Below, piece after piece: positions 1 through 10,508 of a stretch of DNA of 64,000 nt. Both the position numbers and the translations under genes were made by a program. The stretch is from contig BPGC01000003.1 of assembly GCA_026002835.1 (NCBI GenBank), positions 62,001 through 126,000 of the forward strand. Reading direction: 5' to 3'. Numbering within the stretch: the first letter of the stretch is position 1; every line of letters starts with the position of its first letter. Source of the DNA: Candidatus Nitrosocaldaceae archaeon (lineage in GTDB: Archaea > Thermoproteota > Nitrososphaeria > Nitrososphaerales > Nitrosocaldaceae). A model generated the notes under the pieces. It was not told where the DNA came from, ran no database searches, and was given only the letters and a program-made list of their open reading frames with translations.

Positions 1-125
1 CATTAGGGGATCGCTGGATCAACAGTCGCGTGCACCTCCCCAGCGCTTATCGCAGCTTGCCACGCCCTTCATCGCCCCTCAAGCCTAGCCATCCACCAAG
101 TGGCGTCTCCGCACCGCAACCCTAG
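1..125 (-). rRNA. 23S rRNA, 5' end only
   Basis: Read on the minus strand, about 125 bases match the conserved start of large-subunit rRNA, including the CCACTTGGTGGATGGCT block and the GGCGATGAAGGGCGTGGCAAGC block that always lies close to the 23S 5' end. The gene runs off the left edge of the window. The exact 5' base is uncertain by about 10 bases because it is set by processing. Confidence 0.9.
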
Positions 126-245
126 AATTGCACGATTATACACGACGATCATTGTAAGCATATGCTTACTACGTCACTTCATCCTGTATTATATACAGGA
201 TTGCATCAGATGGGTCATATGTTATTTGTATGCTCGGTCTAAACT
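126..245 (-). other. 16S-23S internal transcribed spacer
   Basis: This 120-base spacer has no tRNA gene, unlike the tRNA-Ala spacer of many Euryarchaeota. It contains a perfect hairpin at about 182-203 (ATCCTGTA with TACAGGAT) and a palindrome GTAAGC/GCTTAC at about 154-169. The segment 211-240 is the trailer half of the 16S processing stem. Confidence 0.75.
211..240 (-). other. 16S processing stem, trailer strand (BHB motif)
   Basis: This segment pairs with 1747-1776 across the 16S gene. As RNA it forms a 9-bp helix, a 3-base bulge on the leader strand, a 4-bp helix (GUAU/AUAC), a 3-base bulge on the trailer strand and a 14-bp helix. That is the canonical bulge-helix-bulge substrate of the archaeal splicing endonuclease, used to cut and circularise pre-16S rRNA. 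Confidence 0.85.
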
Positions 246-1713
<1,468 letters not shown>

Positions 1714-1746
1714 TCGATTATTTGGGAGTACGGCTTGATTAGTATA

Positions 1747-1776
1747 AGACCGAGCTTTATACTAACATATGACCCA
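1747..1776 (-). other. 16S processing stem, leader strand (BHB motif)
   Basis: This is the 5' partner of 211-240. AGACCGAGC (1747-1755) is complementary to 232-240, and AACATATGACCCA (1764-1776) is complementary to 211-223. The bases between them form a 4-bp helix with one 3-base bulge on each side. It lies about 34 bases upstream of mature 16S. Confidence 0.85.
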
Positions 1777-1781
1777 TATCA

Positions 1782-1893
1782 GATCCAACAGTGTTGGATC
1801 CTCATCAATTGTTAGCGTAATTGGAGGTCTATAACGCATCTTGTGGGCTATGCCCAACTACTTGTTATAGACGCCGCCGAACTATTACGCTAA
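1782..1893 (-). ncRNA. Structured element in the 16S leader
   Basis: Upstream of the processing stem lies a perfect hairpin (1782-1800, 9-bp arms, 1-base loop). Next comes a three-tier nested fold: outer arms TTAGCGTAA/TTACGCTAA (1812-1820 with 1885-1893), middle arms GTCTATAAC/GTTATAGAC, and an inner hairpin on TTGGGC/GCCCA. Internal loops separate the tiers. The outline resembles a guide-RNA pocket or a protein-binding leader, but I see no ACA box or C/D boxes, so I assign no class. It is probably transcribed with pre-rRNA. Confidence 0.5.
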
Positions 1894-1940
1894 ATTATAT
1901 CTTTTATTTATGGAGATATAAATCTTGTGTACGCTACAAA

Positions 1941-1948
1941 CCTATAAA
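1941..1948 (-). promoter_or_regulatory. Candidate rRNA promoter (TATA box)
   Basis: On the minus strand TTTATAGG is preceded by a CGAT-containing BRE-like segment. Initiation about 25 bases downstream would start just before the structured 16S leader. This rests on motif and position only. Confidence 0.35.
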
Positions 1949-2089
1949 TAATCGATGAAAATTGATAGATTTATAGATCTATTTTAGTAACATATCTTTA
2001 TAAAAGTATTTATATCTTTATTATAAACATTAAATAACTAATATTTGATATATTAAATACTAGTGATAAAGCTCATGCAATTCGCATTA

Positions 2090-2834
2090 GAAGTATGAGG
2101 GAACGATTATGACAGAATTAAACAAACATGTATTTAAGCTGAGGGATACTATGCATTTTATTATGAAGAATCATTAACTGATAATATAAGGTTATGACCT
2201 GTAATAACTTATATAAACCATGCTTATAGAAGCATAGCATTACTGGCTAAGATGACAATAACATTACAAAACATATGGTAGATTTAATTTCAGAACTGAT
2301 GCTGGTGCTACATTACAATATGCTAAAGAATGGTGGTATCCTTATGGTATAGAATATCCTAATGGATCAGAAAAAGTATATTAGAAGAAGGTTTGAAAAT
2401 ATTAAAAAGTTTATGGACTGATGGTTTCGTTAACTTTGGAAAACATTTTAGAATAAATATTAATATGCGAAAACCTTACTCTAATATTCCAATAACTATA
2501 GCTGTTAAAGGGAAAAAGATGTTAAAGATTGCAGAGTTATATACAGATATAATAGAATTCTCCTATTTGTTATCAGAAACAATAAATGAAGTTTCTGATA
2601 AAATACAAAGATCACTTGATGTTATAATAGGAAGAAATGAACAAGAAGAAGCAGTTTGCTATGAAGTATGGTCTCAACATTCTTTATCATGCTAATAAAT
2701 ATGGCTTAATAGAAACTCTAGAGATTATAATCAAGAAGATCGCGCAATATAAAAATGCTGGCATAGATCAGTTATTACTTGCATTTCAAGATCCTTTAGA
2801 TATATACATTGAGATTGTTCATGGATACAACTAG
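2090..2834 (+). pseudogene. Decayed luciferase-like (LLM) flavin oxidoreductase
   Basis: Several frames carry consecutive pieces of one protein. A piece reading HAYRSIALLAKM (from about 2218) is followed in a shifted frame by RFNFRTDAGATLQYAKEWW and YGIEYPNGSE. Then come EEGLKILKSLW, ITIAVKGKKMLKIAEL and finally AGIDQLLLAFQDPLD. In this order these match the conserved blocks of bacterial-luciferase-like, often F420-dependent, oxidoreductases (glycine block, WW.P.G.EYP, EEALEILKALW, GKGPKMLRLAA, AGVDxFLLAF). Several frameshifts and stops make it non-functional. The identification is from block order; the substrate cannot be inferred. Confidence 0.6.
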
Positions 2835-2959
2835 TACATTATAAATCTATATTGTACATAAACAATGATGTCTTATCTAGTAATATATTTCCAAAAAGTA
2901 TATTGAGAATGTATTACAATTTCCAAAATTATTTATACCTAGACTAACCGATATACATT

Positions 2960-4084
2960 ATGAAAATACCTAAAGAGATACCTTTTTTTGAAGAGGATGA
3001 TATAGAAAGTATAAGTAATGATGTCAAGAATATACTGAAGTCTAAAAGATTAGTATTAGGAAATTATACTAGGGAGTTTGAGAACAAGTTCGCAGAATAT
3101 ATAGGAACAAAACATGCAGTGGCTGTAAATAGTTGTACAGCTGCATTACAGATATCATTAATGTACGCAGATGTTAAAAACAAAGAAGTGTTAGTGCCAA
3201 CTAATACATTTATAGCTTGTCCTAACACAGTTATCTATAGTGGAGGTAAACCAGTATTTGTTGATATAGATAAAGATACATTCTGTATGGATATCAACGA
3301 TTTGCAAAATAAGATAAATTCTAATACTAGAGCTATAATGCCTGTGCATCTTGGTGGTTTACCAATTCCAGAGATGAATGCAATAATAGATCTATGTAAA
3401 GATCATAACTTGTATCTTGTTGAAGATTGTTCTCATGCACATGGAGCCATGATTGATGATAAGAAAGTAGGAAGTTTAGGAGATGCTGGATGTTTTAGCT
3501 TATTTGCTACAAAAATAATGAGTGTTGGAGTAGGAGGAATCTTAACTACAAACGACTCTAATTTGGCACAGTTTGCTGAAGAGTTAAGACATCAAGGAGG
3601 ACTAGGAGGACCAGGTAAGATCGAATCGTTTGACAAATTTGGTTATGATTGGATGATGAGTGAGATAACCGCATCTATAGGAATTCATCAGTTGAATAAG
3701 TTAGAGAAACAGTTAGAAAGAAGGAATAGAATTGCCGAAGAGTATAGAAAACATCTAACAAATATTGATGGAATAGAATTGCCACCTAGTTATGATAATA
3801 TACGTAACTCATATTGGAGATTTATAATCAAACTTGACAAAAGTATAGATAGAGATCAATTAAAAGATAAGTTAAGAAAAGATTACAACATAGAAGCGGG
3901 AGTATTATATCCATTACCATGTCATCTACAACCACTATATCGTAAGATGGGTCATAAAGAAGGTGAATGTCCAGTAGTAGAAGAAGAATTGAAAAGACAA
4001 TTAACATTACCAATAAACTCATACATGGACGATGAAGCTATATCATATGTTATATCAACGTTAGATAACCTTTTACAAAGGTAA
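2960..4084 (+). CDS. DegT/DnrJ/EryC1/StrS family PLP aminotransferase
   Basis: This 374-residue protein is full length for fold-type I sugar aminotransferases, which transfer an amino group to a keto-sugar nucleotide for surface polysaccharides or glycoproteins. Visible marks are the N-terminal VLGNYTREFENKFAEYIG block, the SCTAALQI substrate and cofactor loop near residue 60, VEDCSHAHGA near 154-163 with the PLP-contacting Asp, and the Schiff-base lysine K185 in LFATKIMSVGVGG. It stands alone among decayed genes, so its pathway partners are elsewhere. The ATG follows a short AT-rich leader, as is usual for archaeal genes with little or no 5' UTR. Confidence 0.85.
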   Translation: MKIPKEIPFFEEDDIESISNDVKNILKSKRLVLGNYTREFENKFAEYIGTKHAVAVNSCTAALQISLMYADVKNKEVLVPTNTFIACPNTVIYSGGKPVFVDIDKDTFCMDINDLQNKINSNTRAIMPVHLGGLPIPEMNAIIDLCKDHNLYLVEDCSHAHGAMIDDKKVGSLGDAGCFSLFATKIMSVGVGGILTTNDSNLAQFAEELRHQGGLGGPGKIESFDKFGYDWMMSEITASIGIHQLNKLEKQLERRNRIAEEYRKHLTNIDGIELPPSYDNIRNSYWRFIIKLDKSIDRDQLKDKLRKDYNIEAGVLYPLPCHLQPLYRKMGHKEGECPVVEEELKRQLTLPINSYMDDEAISYVISTLDNLLQR

Positions 4085-4104
4085 TACAATCAATTTTATT
4101 ATAT

Positions 4105-5024
4105 TTGCTTTGTGGATCAATTATAACATATTATTATCATTACAATATCTCATTATCTATACTTTCTCTTTTATACCATCCTAACTAACATATTGTATAT
4201 CCATACCTTTGCTCTTAACTCTTTAACTATACCATTCATACTATTAGATAAACAATACTCATTAAATAATCTCTTAAATGTAGAGAATACTGATTCTACT
4301 ATCCATCTCTTACCATATACTTAGACCATTCTTTATATCCTAATTGCTTAATACATCTAACATTCTCATTCCTAATATTACTAATACTATCATCTCTAGC
4401 ATTCATTCTAGGTTTAATAATAGCCTCTATACCATTATCCTCTAATAACTTGTATAATGCTATATTATCATAAGCTCCATCAGCATATATCTTATCTATA
4501 TTATTATCCTTTAACATATCTAATGCTGCTTTCATGAATATCATCATTAGTAATCCTCATATCTATTTAGTTTTAACATTAATAGCAAAATGTATCTTTA
4601 TGTAATGCTTCTTTATACCATGCTTTCTAGCATATATGATTTATGAACTTTAGAGATGAGTCTAATGATATGCTTATATTATCATTCTTTATATCTAACT
4701 TCTTATAATCGATCTTCATGAGCCTCTTCCTTATCTCTGAATAGTCTACTGGTTTAAGTTCTGGTATTAATATATTTAATGCTAAAACCTTCTATTATCT
4801 GATATATCTAACATATATCTTATTATTGCTAAGAATTGTGCATAATTATTAGTAATCTTATATGGTCTTCCTAATTCATTAGTGCTAGCTCTTGCTCATA
4901 ATTATCAACAAAATCTAATGATAATAATATCTCTCCCCTTTTTATTAATCTCTCATCTATATTATATGCTAATATCATTATTATTTGTTGTTAGGATCAA
5001 TAAAGATATTAGTCTACAAAGCAA
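4105..5024 (-). mobile_element. Degenerate IS5-like insertion sequence
   Basis: About 920 bp are bounded by imperfect terminal inverted repeats: TTGCTTTGTGGATCAA at the left, and TTGCTTTGTAGACTAA read inward from the right. Fragments of a DDE transposase appear on the minus strand, such as KHGIKKHYIKIHFAINVKTK in one frame. The longest piece (4299-4547) reads KIYADGAYDN and later GIEAIIKPRMNAR, which is the second-Asp block of IS4/IS5 enzymes. Multiple stops and frameshifts show it is dead. A second, shorter relic of the same element lies at 63170-63493. No clear target duplication was seen. Confidence 0.7.
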
Positions 5025-5089
5025 CTTTCTTTATACACACCTATTGTATGAATGATATGTTAGTATATTATTAATGGTATTAATGGATC

Positions 5090-5500
5090 AAATTTGCTAG
5101 ATGGCGATGCAGCATCGATCTTTTTCTGCCAGATATAGAAGGTTTTGATAAAAGGTTTCTTTATGAAGATGAATACATTAAAGAGCAACTGAATCAAGAT
5201 CTAACAATTGCATTCATGTATTATAACAATTCTAAACATCTTTACATAAGCATACAGATATCCAAAGATATACATCTTTGGAAGATTCTTTACTGTATGA
5301 ACCAATGATGTCTAACAAACCACAAGCAAAAGTGATATAACGTAAAGATGTTATAATAACTGAGGAACCGTTAAAGAAAGGTAAATTATTCATATTTATA
5401 CACCCTAATTCAACATTAGCAGAGGCTGTGCTATACTGGTTTGAAGAAGGAAAGTTTATGATAGGTTCTTCTATAGAAGATAGATATGTTATGTTCTCTA
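5090..5500 (+). pseudogene. Decayed gene, EpsI-like (archaeosortase-associated) protein
   Basis: One frame reads SIDLFLPDIEGFDKRFLYED and then YISIQISKDIHLW before a stop near 5307. After stops the sequence resumes with GKLFIFIHPNSTLAEAVLYWF and RYVMFSI. The SKDIH.W and PNST..EAVLYW blocks resemble EpsI-type domains found with exosortases and archaeosortases, which process surface proteins. The match is from memory of the family and is tentative. The rest, up to the ctaB start at 5716, shows no readable gene. Confidence 0.4.
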
Positions 5501-5715
5501 TATGAGTTATGTAGATTCATTATATAGAATCGTTTTATAGATCGTTTGCAGAACCTATTGTAAAACATTGGCAAAAACTACTAGTTCAAGTGTGCAAGAA
5601 GATTATCTATATGTATTGATAATAGTATGCATATGCTCAGTAATTCTAGCCTTATATATTAGGAAACGTATCTTTAAATGGGAAGATCATTAACAGTTAA
5701 ATCCAAGTTAATAGT

Positions 5716-6594
5716 ATGAATAATGGTTTGGGATTTAAAGAGTATATAGAGGTATCGAAGTTAAGGATAGTAGTTGTATTAGATCTAGTAGCAGTAACTA
5801 CTTTATTAGCAGCAAGTAAATTGCAAGTAACCGCTGAACAGATAATATTCCTGCTTATTGCTGGCTCTTTAGCATCTATGGGTTCTGGCGCTATAAATCA
5901 TTACTATGATAGAGATATAGATTCATTAATGAGTAGAACAAGCAAGAGACCAATTCCATCAGGAAGGATAAAGGCTAAGAATGCACTAATATATGGTATA
6001 GCATTAAGCATAGCAGCTGTTATAATAGGTTATTTTACTCTTAATGCAGTAGCAGCTGGATTTATAGCATTAGGTATAATAGTATACATATTTGTTTATA
6101 CATTGTTATTAAAGAGAAGGGATGTATCAAATATAGTAATAGGAGGTTTTGCTGGTTCATGTGCTTCATATGCTGGTTGGGCTACAGCAACTGGTTCTAT
6201 AGATCTTCTAGGCTTCCTTGTAGGTTTTATAGTATTCCTCTGGACACCTAGCCATTTCTGGGCTTTGGCAATAAAGATAAAGGAAGAGTATGCAAATGCT
6301 AAAGTTCCAATGCTTCCAGTGCTGGTAGGTGAAGGTAAAGCTGCAAAATATATACTATTAAATACTGCAATTCTAGTTCCATATTCAATAGCTATAACAT
6401 TCTTAGGTTTAGGTTTGATCTATCTTATAGTAGCAGTATTATCTGGCTTGATGTTAGTTATGTATAATGTAAAATTAATTAAAGAACCAAAGTCTTTAGC
6501 ATTTAAAGCGTATATGGCATCTAATCAATACTTAGTTGCTGTATTTCTAGGTTTGATGTTCGATGCTTTATATAATATACCTATAATTCCTTAG
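5716..6594 (+). CDS. ctaB: Protoheme IX farnesyltransferase (heme O synthase)
   Basis: This membrane enzyme of the UbiA family adds a farnesyl-type chain to protoheme to make heme O for heme-copper oxidases. The first aspartate-rich motif is clear: N61-H-Y-Y-D65-R-D-I-D69, followed by MSRTSKRPIPSG, which is typical of CtaB. A second motif region follows in WTPSHFWALAIK with an acidic KIKEEYANAKVPMLP stretch. About eight or nine hydrophobic segments span the 292 residues, the usual length. It converges on and overlaps the winged-helix gene by 14 bases. It implies an aerobic respiratory chain in the host. Confidence 0.93.
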   Translation: MNNGLGFKEYIEVSKLRIVVVLDLVAVTTLLAASKLQVTAEQIIFLLIAGSLASMGSGAINHYYDRDIDSLMSRTSKRPIPSGRIKAKNALIYGIALSIAAVIIGYFTLNAVAAGFIALGIIVYIFVYTLLLKRRDVSNIVIGGFAGSCASYAGWATATGSIDLLGFLVGFIVFLWTPSHFWALAIKIKEEYANAKVPMLPVLVGEGKAAKYILLNTAILVPYSIAITFLGLGLIYLIVAVLSGLMLVMYNVKLIKEPKSLAFKAYMASNQYLVAVFLGLMFDALYNIPIIP

Positions 6595-6805
6595 CTAGTT
6601 CTATTCTACGCTTATCTTTTGATATCCATCCTACTCTAATTAATCCATATATCTCTAAATCTAACAATATCTTATTAAATTTAGATTCTGTTATCTGTAT
6701 ACCATCTTTAGCAAGTATATTCATCAGTTCAGCATCCGTTAGATTATTATGCTGTTTTATCTTCTCAAATACTATATTTCTTAATGTGTATCTCATACAT
6801 ATCAA
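6581..6805 (-). CDS. Small winged-helix protein
   Basis: This 74-residue protein has a predicted helix-turn-helix of winged type: a helix near residues 8-20, LTDAELMNILAKDGIQITESKFNKILLDLE as the recognition region, and a basic tail KDKRRIELAKEL. It starts with TTG at 6805, which overlaps the Cdc48 stop as TTGA, so the two are translationally coupled. An internal ATG three codons in is an alternative start. A link with Cdc48 function is inferred only from the coupling. The target is unknown. Confidence 0.7.
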   Translation of the reverse strand: MICMRYTLRNIVFEKIKQHNNLTDAELMNILAKDGIQITESKFNKILLDLEIYGLIRVGWISKDKRRIELAKEL

Positions 6806-8970
6806 CCATAAAATGCTTTATCTATAGGTTTTGGTATTGCATATGTAACGTTCTTACTCATAGATGCATACCATGCATTTACCTCATCTGTAACTGATGC
6901 TTTTGTCCTTTTTAATGCTTCTTGAAAATCGTTCATGGATATCTTCTTGCTATTTCTGTTTATAGCATTTATAACTGCTTCTCTACATAAGCCAGATAGA
7001 TCAGCTCCTGTATAACCTTTAGTAATCCTTGCCAGTTCTCCCAATTCAACATCCTTTCCTAGAGGCATCTTTTTAGTTAATATCTTAAGGATCTCTAACC
7101 TATCGCTTTCTTCAGGTGGTTGGACATACAATATTAGATCTAATCTTCCTGGCCTTAGTAATGATGTATCTATGAGATCTGGTCTATTTGTTATGCCAAT
7201 AACCACTACCTTAGAAGATATACTATCCATCTCTGTTAGTAATTGGCTTAATACCCTCTCAGATGCTCCAGAATCTTCGCTATCTATACTCCTAGCTCTT
7301 GCTAACGAATCGAGTTCATCAAATATTATTATACAAGGAGATGAATTCTTTGCTTTTCTAAAGATATCTCTTATCGCTCTCTCGCTCTCTCCTACCCATT
7401 TAGATAATATCTCTGGACCTTTTACAATTATCGTATTAGCATTACTCTCTTTAGCAGTAGCAATAGCAAGCATCGTCTTACCACATCCTGGAGGACCATA
7501 AAGCAATGCACCTTTGGGAGGAGTTATACCCATCTTCTCAAATTTTTCTGGTTTATTTAATGCAGTTATTATATTATCTTTCAATGTTTTCTTAATATTA
7601 TTCATGCCTCCTACATCCTTGTATGTTATCTTTGGTGTCTCTACATAAAACTCTCTCATAGCAGTTGGTATTATCTCCTTCATTGCTTCATAAAAATCAG
7701 AATTGGTTATTATCATTCTCTCTAGTAATTCTGGAGATATATTCTCATTATCAAGATAGATTTCTGGCAGATATCTTCTTAATGCCTTCATAGCTGCTTC
7801 TCTACATAATGCTCTAATATCTGCTCCAGTATATCCATGTAACTCGTTTGCTATCTTCCTAAGATCTACATCGTCTGCTAGAGGCATTCCTCTGGTATGT
7901 ATCTGTAATATCTCTAATCTACCATCAATGTTAGGAACATTAATCTCTATCTCTCTATCAAACCTTCCAGGTCTTCTTAATGCTGGATCTACGCTCTCTG
8001 GTCTATTTGTTGCTCCTATAACTATAACATTACCTCTATCAGATAAGCCATCCATTAATGCTAACAATTGAGCTACTACTCTCTTCTCAACATCTCCAAA
8101 TGCTTCTTCTCTTTTAGGAGCAATAGCATCTATCTCATCTATGAATATTATACTAGGAGCGTTCTCTCTAGCCTCTTTAAATATATCTCTTAATTTTGCT
8201 TCTGTCTCTCCATAATATTTGTTCATTATCTCTGGACCGTTAATAGAATAGAAACTAGCATCAGTCTCACTTGCTATAGCTTTAGCTATCAATGTTTTAC
8301 CACATCCTGGAGGACCGTAAAGTAATATCCCAGTATGAGGTTCTATTCCTAACCTTTGAAAAACTTCTGGATGTTTTAATGGTAACTCTACAGTCTCTCT
8401 CATTTTTAATATTTGTTCTTTCAAACCTCCAATCTCTTCATAGGTAACTCTAGGCTTTCTATCAGACGATGTATCTGTTAAGATTGTAAGCTTTGTATTC
8501 TTATCTATCTTTATAACATTCTTTGGTGATGATTTGAATAACTTGAAATCTAGATAGTTACCAAGAATAATAACCGAAACTTCATCCCCTTCAACCATGG
8601 GTATATTCTTTAATCTGGTTTTAACGAACTCTGTAAACTCTTTGTCTATCGATATCTTGTTTAAAGATAATAATGTAGCACTTCTTGCTGTTTTAGCTTC
8701 TACAGCTCGTATTGTAACTAGTTCATTTATGCTAACACCAGCATTCTTCCTAGTCTGCCCATCAATCCTTATTATCTCATCATCTTCTTCATCATCGGCA
8801 GGCCAGACAGTAACCGCAGTTCTCTTCTTACCTATTATCTCTATTATATCACCTGTTGTTATCTTTAACGCTTCCATAACACTCTCATTTATCCTAGCTC
8901 TCTTCTTACCTACATCTCTCTGCTTAGCTTCCATAACTCTTAATTGTATAGATTCTGTTCTAGATTTCAT
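6802..8970 (-). CDS. Cdc48/VAT AAA+ unfoldase
   Basis: This 722-residue hexameric ATPase unfolds proteins, feeding the archaeal proteasome and other pathways. Residues 5-90 form the double-psi barrel N domain, followed by a second N subdomain to about 165. D1 has Walker A GPPGCGKT at 219-226, Walker B IIFIDEID near 275 and an arginine-finger region [10 protein letters not shown]2 has Walker A at 492-499 and Walker B IIIFDELD near 540. Both modules look intact and the length is normal. It heads a run with the winged-helix gene, and aEF-1beta lies 10 bases upstream on the same strand. Confidence 0.95.
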   Translation of the reverse strand: MKSRTESIQLRVMEAKQRDVGKKRARINESVMEALKITTGDIIEIIGKKRTAVTVWPADDEEDDEIIRIDGQTRKNAGVSINELVTIRAVEAKTARSATLLSLNKISIDKEFTEFVKTRLKNIPMVEGDEVSVIILGNYLDFKLFKSSPKNVIKIDKNTKLTILTDTSSDRKPRVTYEEIGGLKEQILKMRETVELPLKHPEVFQRLGIEPHTGILLYGPPGCGKTLIAKAIASETDASFYSINGPEIMNKYYGETEAKLRDIFKEARENAPSIIFIDEIDAIAPKREEAFGDVEKRVVAQLLALMDGLSDRGNVIVIGATNRPESVDPALRRPGRFDREIEINVPNIDGRLEILQIHTRGMPLADDVDLRKIANELHGYTGADIRALCREAAMKALRRYLPEIYLDNENISPELLERMIITNSDFYEAMKEIIPTAMREFYVETPKITYKDVGGMNNIKKTLKDNIITALNKPEKFEKMGITPPKGALLYGPPGCGKTMLAIATAKESNANTIIVKGPEILSKWVGESERAIRDIFRKAKNSSPCIIIFDELDSLARARSIDSEDSGASERVLSQLLTEMDSISSKVVVIGITNRPDLIDTSLLRPGRLDLILYVQPPEESDRLEILKILTKKMPLGKDVELGELARITKGYTGADLSGLCREAVINAINRNSKKISMNDFQEALKRTKASVTDEVNAWYASMSKNVTYAIPKPIDKAFYG

Positions 8971-8980
8971 TGTTGAACAC

Positions 8981-9259
8981 TTACAGAGTTGCTGATTCTC
9001 TACTAAGGTTTACTATCTGTATTTCACTAACTCCTTTGATAGTTTTAAGTTTATCTTCTAATTGTTCCATCTGTCCTTCTTTATCATCCATAGCAAAATC
9101 TATAATTAATGCGTTTAAACCGAAAGCTATAGGTTCTATATTAGATGCTTTAATTGCCATTCCATCTGGTAATGAACTTTCTATATTATTCTTCAACTCA
9201 TCTAGATTAGTCTCTATATCTTCTGGCAATATCTTTATTCTAACTATTAATCTAGCCAT
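8981..9259 (-). CDS. Translation elongation factor aEF-1beta
   Basis: This 92-residue guanine-nucleotide exchange factor recharges aEF-1A with GTP. The start MARLIVRIKILPED, the middle FGLNALIIDFAMDD and the exchange segment EGQMEQLEDKLKTIKGVSEIQIV are characteristic, and the length is typical. It sits in a same-strand group with a zinc-ribbon protein (8 bases upstream) and Cdc48 (downstream), the usual archaeal translation neighbourhood. Confidence 0.93.
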   Translation of the reverse strand: MARLIVRIKILPEDIETNLDELKNNIESSLPDGMAIKASNIEPIAFGLNALIIDFAMDDKEGQMEQLEDKLKTIKGVSEIQIVNLSRESATL

Positions 9260-9267
9260 ATTTTCAC

Positions 9268-9450
9268 CTATGGACCTTCAAAGTTACATTCCTTGCATTT
9301 GTAAGGTCTTGAGAACTCTCTACAACTCTGACATCTCCATATCTGTACTTTCCCACAGCTTGGGCAATTAAATTTGACAGATTCATCATTAGGCATTATT
9401 GGTCTATTACACGAAGTGCATATTGGTAATTGCAAAGTTCGATTTGCCAT
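9268..9450 (-). CDS. Zinc-ribbon RNA-binding protein
   Basis: This 60-residue protein has four CxxC-type knuckles: C12-x2-C15, C29-x2-C32, C40-x2-C43 and C51-x2-C54, giving two zinc ribbons. It matches the conserved archaeal family of small zinc-ribbon proteins predicted to bind RNA and habitually encoded next to aEF-1beta, as here. The precise role is not known from sequence. Confidence 0.85.
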   Translation of the reverse strand: MANRTLQLPICTSCNRPIMPNDESVKFNCPSCGKVQIWRCQSCREFSRPYKCKECNFEGP

Positions 9451-9497
9451 ATAGCATTTGATATTAGGATATAATTTATATCTTCCTCATTTCTAAA

Positions 9498-10472
9498 TTA
9501 GGTTGTAAAGTCTGTTAGTTTCATATTGCCTTTGAACAAAGGTTCTGCATTATATCCTAATCTATTTAGATAACTAGCAAACTCTTTAACATAACCATGA
9601 ATTGTATATATCTTCTTTGGTTCTGCATCTTTAACAACTTGTAATAATTCATTAAAATCACAATGATCACTTAATGGAAGTGTATAATCATGCATAGAAT
9701 ATCTATTATTTATAGCCCAACCAGTGAATGCTATAGTAATTGCTGAATACCTGCTTTTCATATCTTTTATGAACTTTGATCTAGTGCTTTGCATAGGAGC
9801 GATCATAACCCATGGTTTCTTCTTAAGTAAACCTTCTTCTTCAGCAAATGAATAAGGTAAAGCATCTATGAGATCTATACCTAATTCTCTATATACCTTA
9901 TTTATCTCATAAACTGTATCATATAGATAGATAGGCTTCCAATGCTTAAACAGACTTGTTAATATCTGTGCTTTGCCCAAAGGATATCCTAGAAGTATTA
10001 CTGGAACGCCATGCGAATATAATTTAGAGATTATATTATTTGCCATATCACAGACTTTATCTATACTAGGAAAGTTAAAACCTTCTTTACCATAAGTAGT
10101 CTCAATTATTAGAGTATCACATCTAGGAATTTTTGCTCCTTTCAAGAATGCTCTATCTCTAATGCATATGTCACTAGTATATAGTATACCATCTATCAGT
10201 AATGATTTTGAGCCTAATACATGTCCAGAATCTATAAGTTTAATACCATCAAACTCTTCATAACATTCAATATCATAACCTCGTTTCTTTGCTAATGCTA
10301 CAGTCTCTTTAGATGCTATAATCTTACTATTTTTAGTAGGCATATGCATATGATCTGAATGTGCATGAGATATGAATGTTAGATCAGCATCTATACTCTT
10401 GCTAGGATCCAAAGCAATCTTTAGATTGTTATGCTCTAGTAATAAACCATGTTTTGTTAATGATATTTTCAC
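9498..10472 (-). CDS. Metallo-beta-lactamase-fold nuclease
   Basis: This 324-residue protein carries the metal-binding HAHSDH motif (H36, H38, D40, H41), a second metal region SGHVLGSKSLL and a C-terminal LPLSDHCDFNELL/IYTIHGY block. That layout belongs to the CPSF73/RNase J side of the fold, near the predicted exonucleases of COG1236. It probably cuts RNA or trims DNA ends. It lacks the N-terminal KH domains of archaeal CPSF1, so I do not call it the termination factor. Family assignment is firm and the substrate is open. Confidence 0.8.
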   Translation of the reverse strand: MKISLTKHGLLLEHNNLKIALDPSKSIDADLTFISHAHSDHMHMPTKNSKIIASKETVALAKKRGYDIECYEEFDGIKLIDSGHVLGSKSLLIDGILYTSDICIRDRAFLKGAKIPRCDTLIIETTYGKEGFNFPSIDKVCDMANNIISKLYSHGVPVILLGYPLGKAQILTSLFKHWKPIYLYDTVYEINKVYRELGIDLIDALPYSFAEEEGLLKKKPWVMIAPMQSTRSKFIKDMKSRYSAITIAFTGWAINNRYSMHDYTLPLSDHCDFNELLQVVKDAEPKKIYTIHGYVKEFASYLNRLGYNAEPLFKGNMKLTDFTT

Positions 10473-10508
10473 ATAGATTTAGAGTATAATGACATAGAAT
10501 AAACTTAT

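Noticed and set aside
154..203. Hairpins in the 16S-23S spacer as a small RNA gene
   Set aside because: They are more simply rRNA spacer processing structures.
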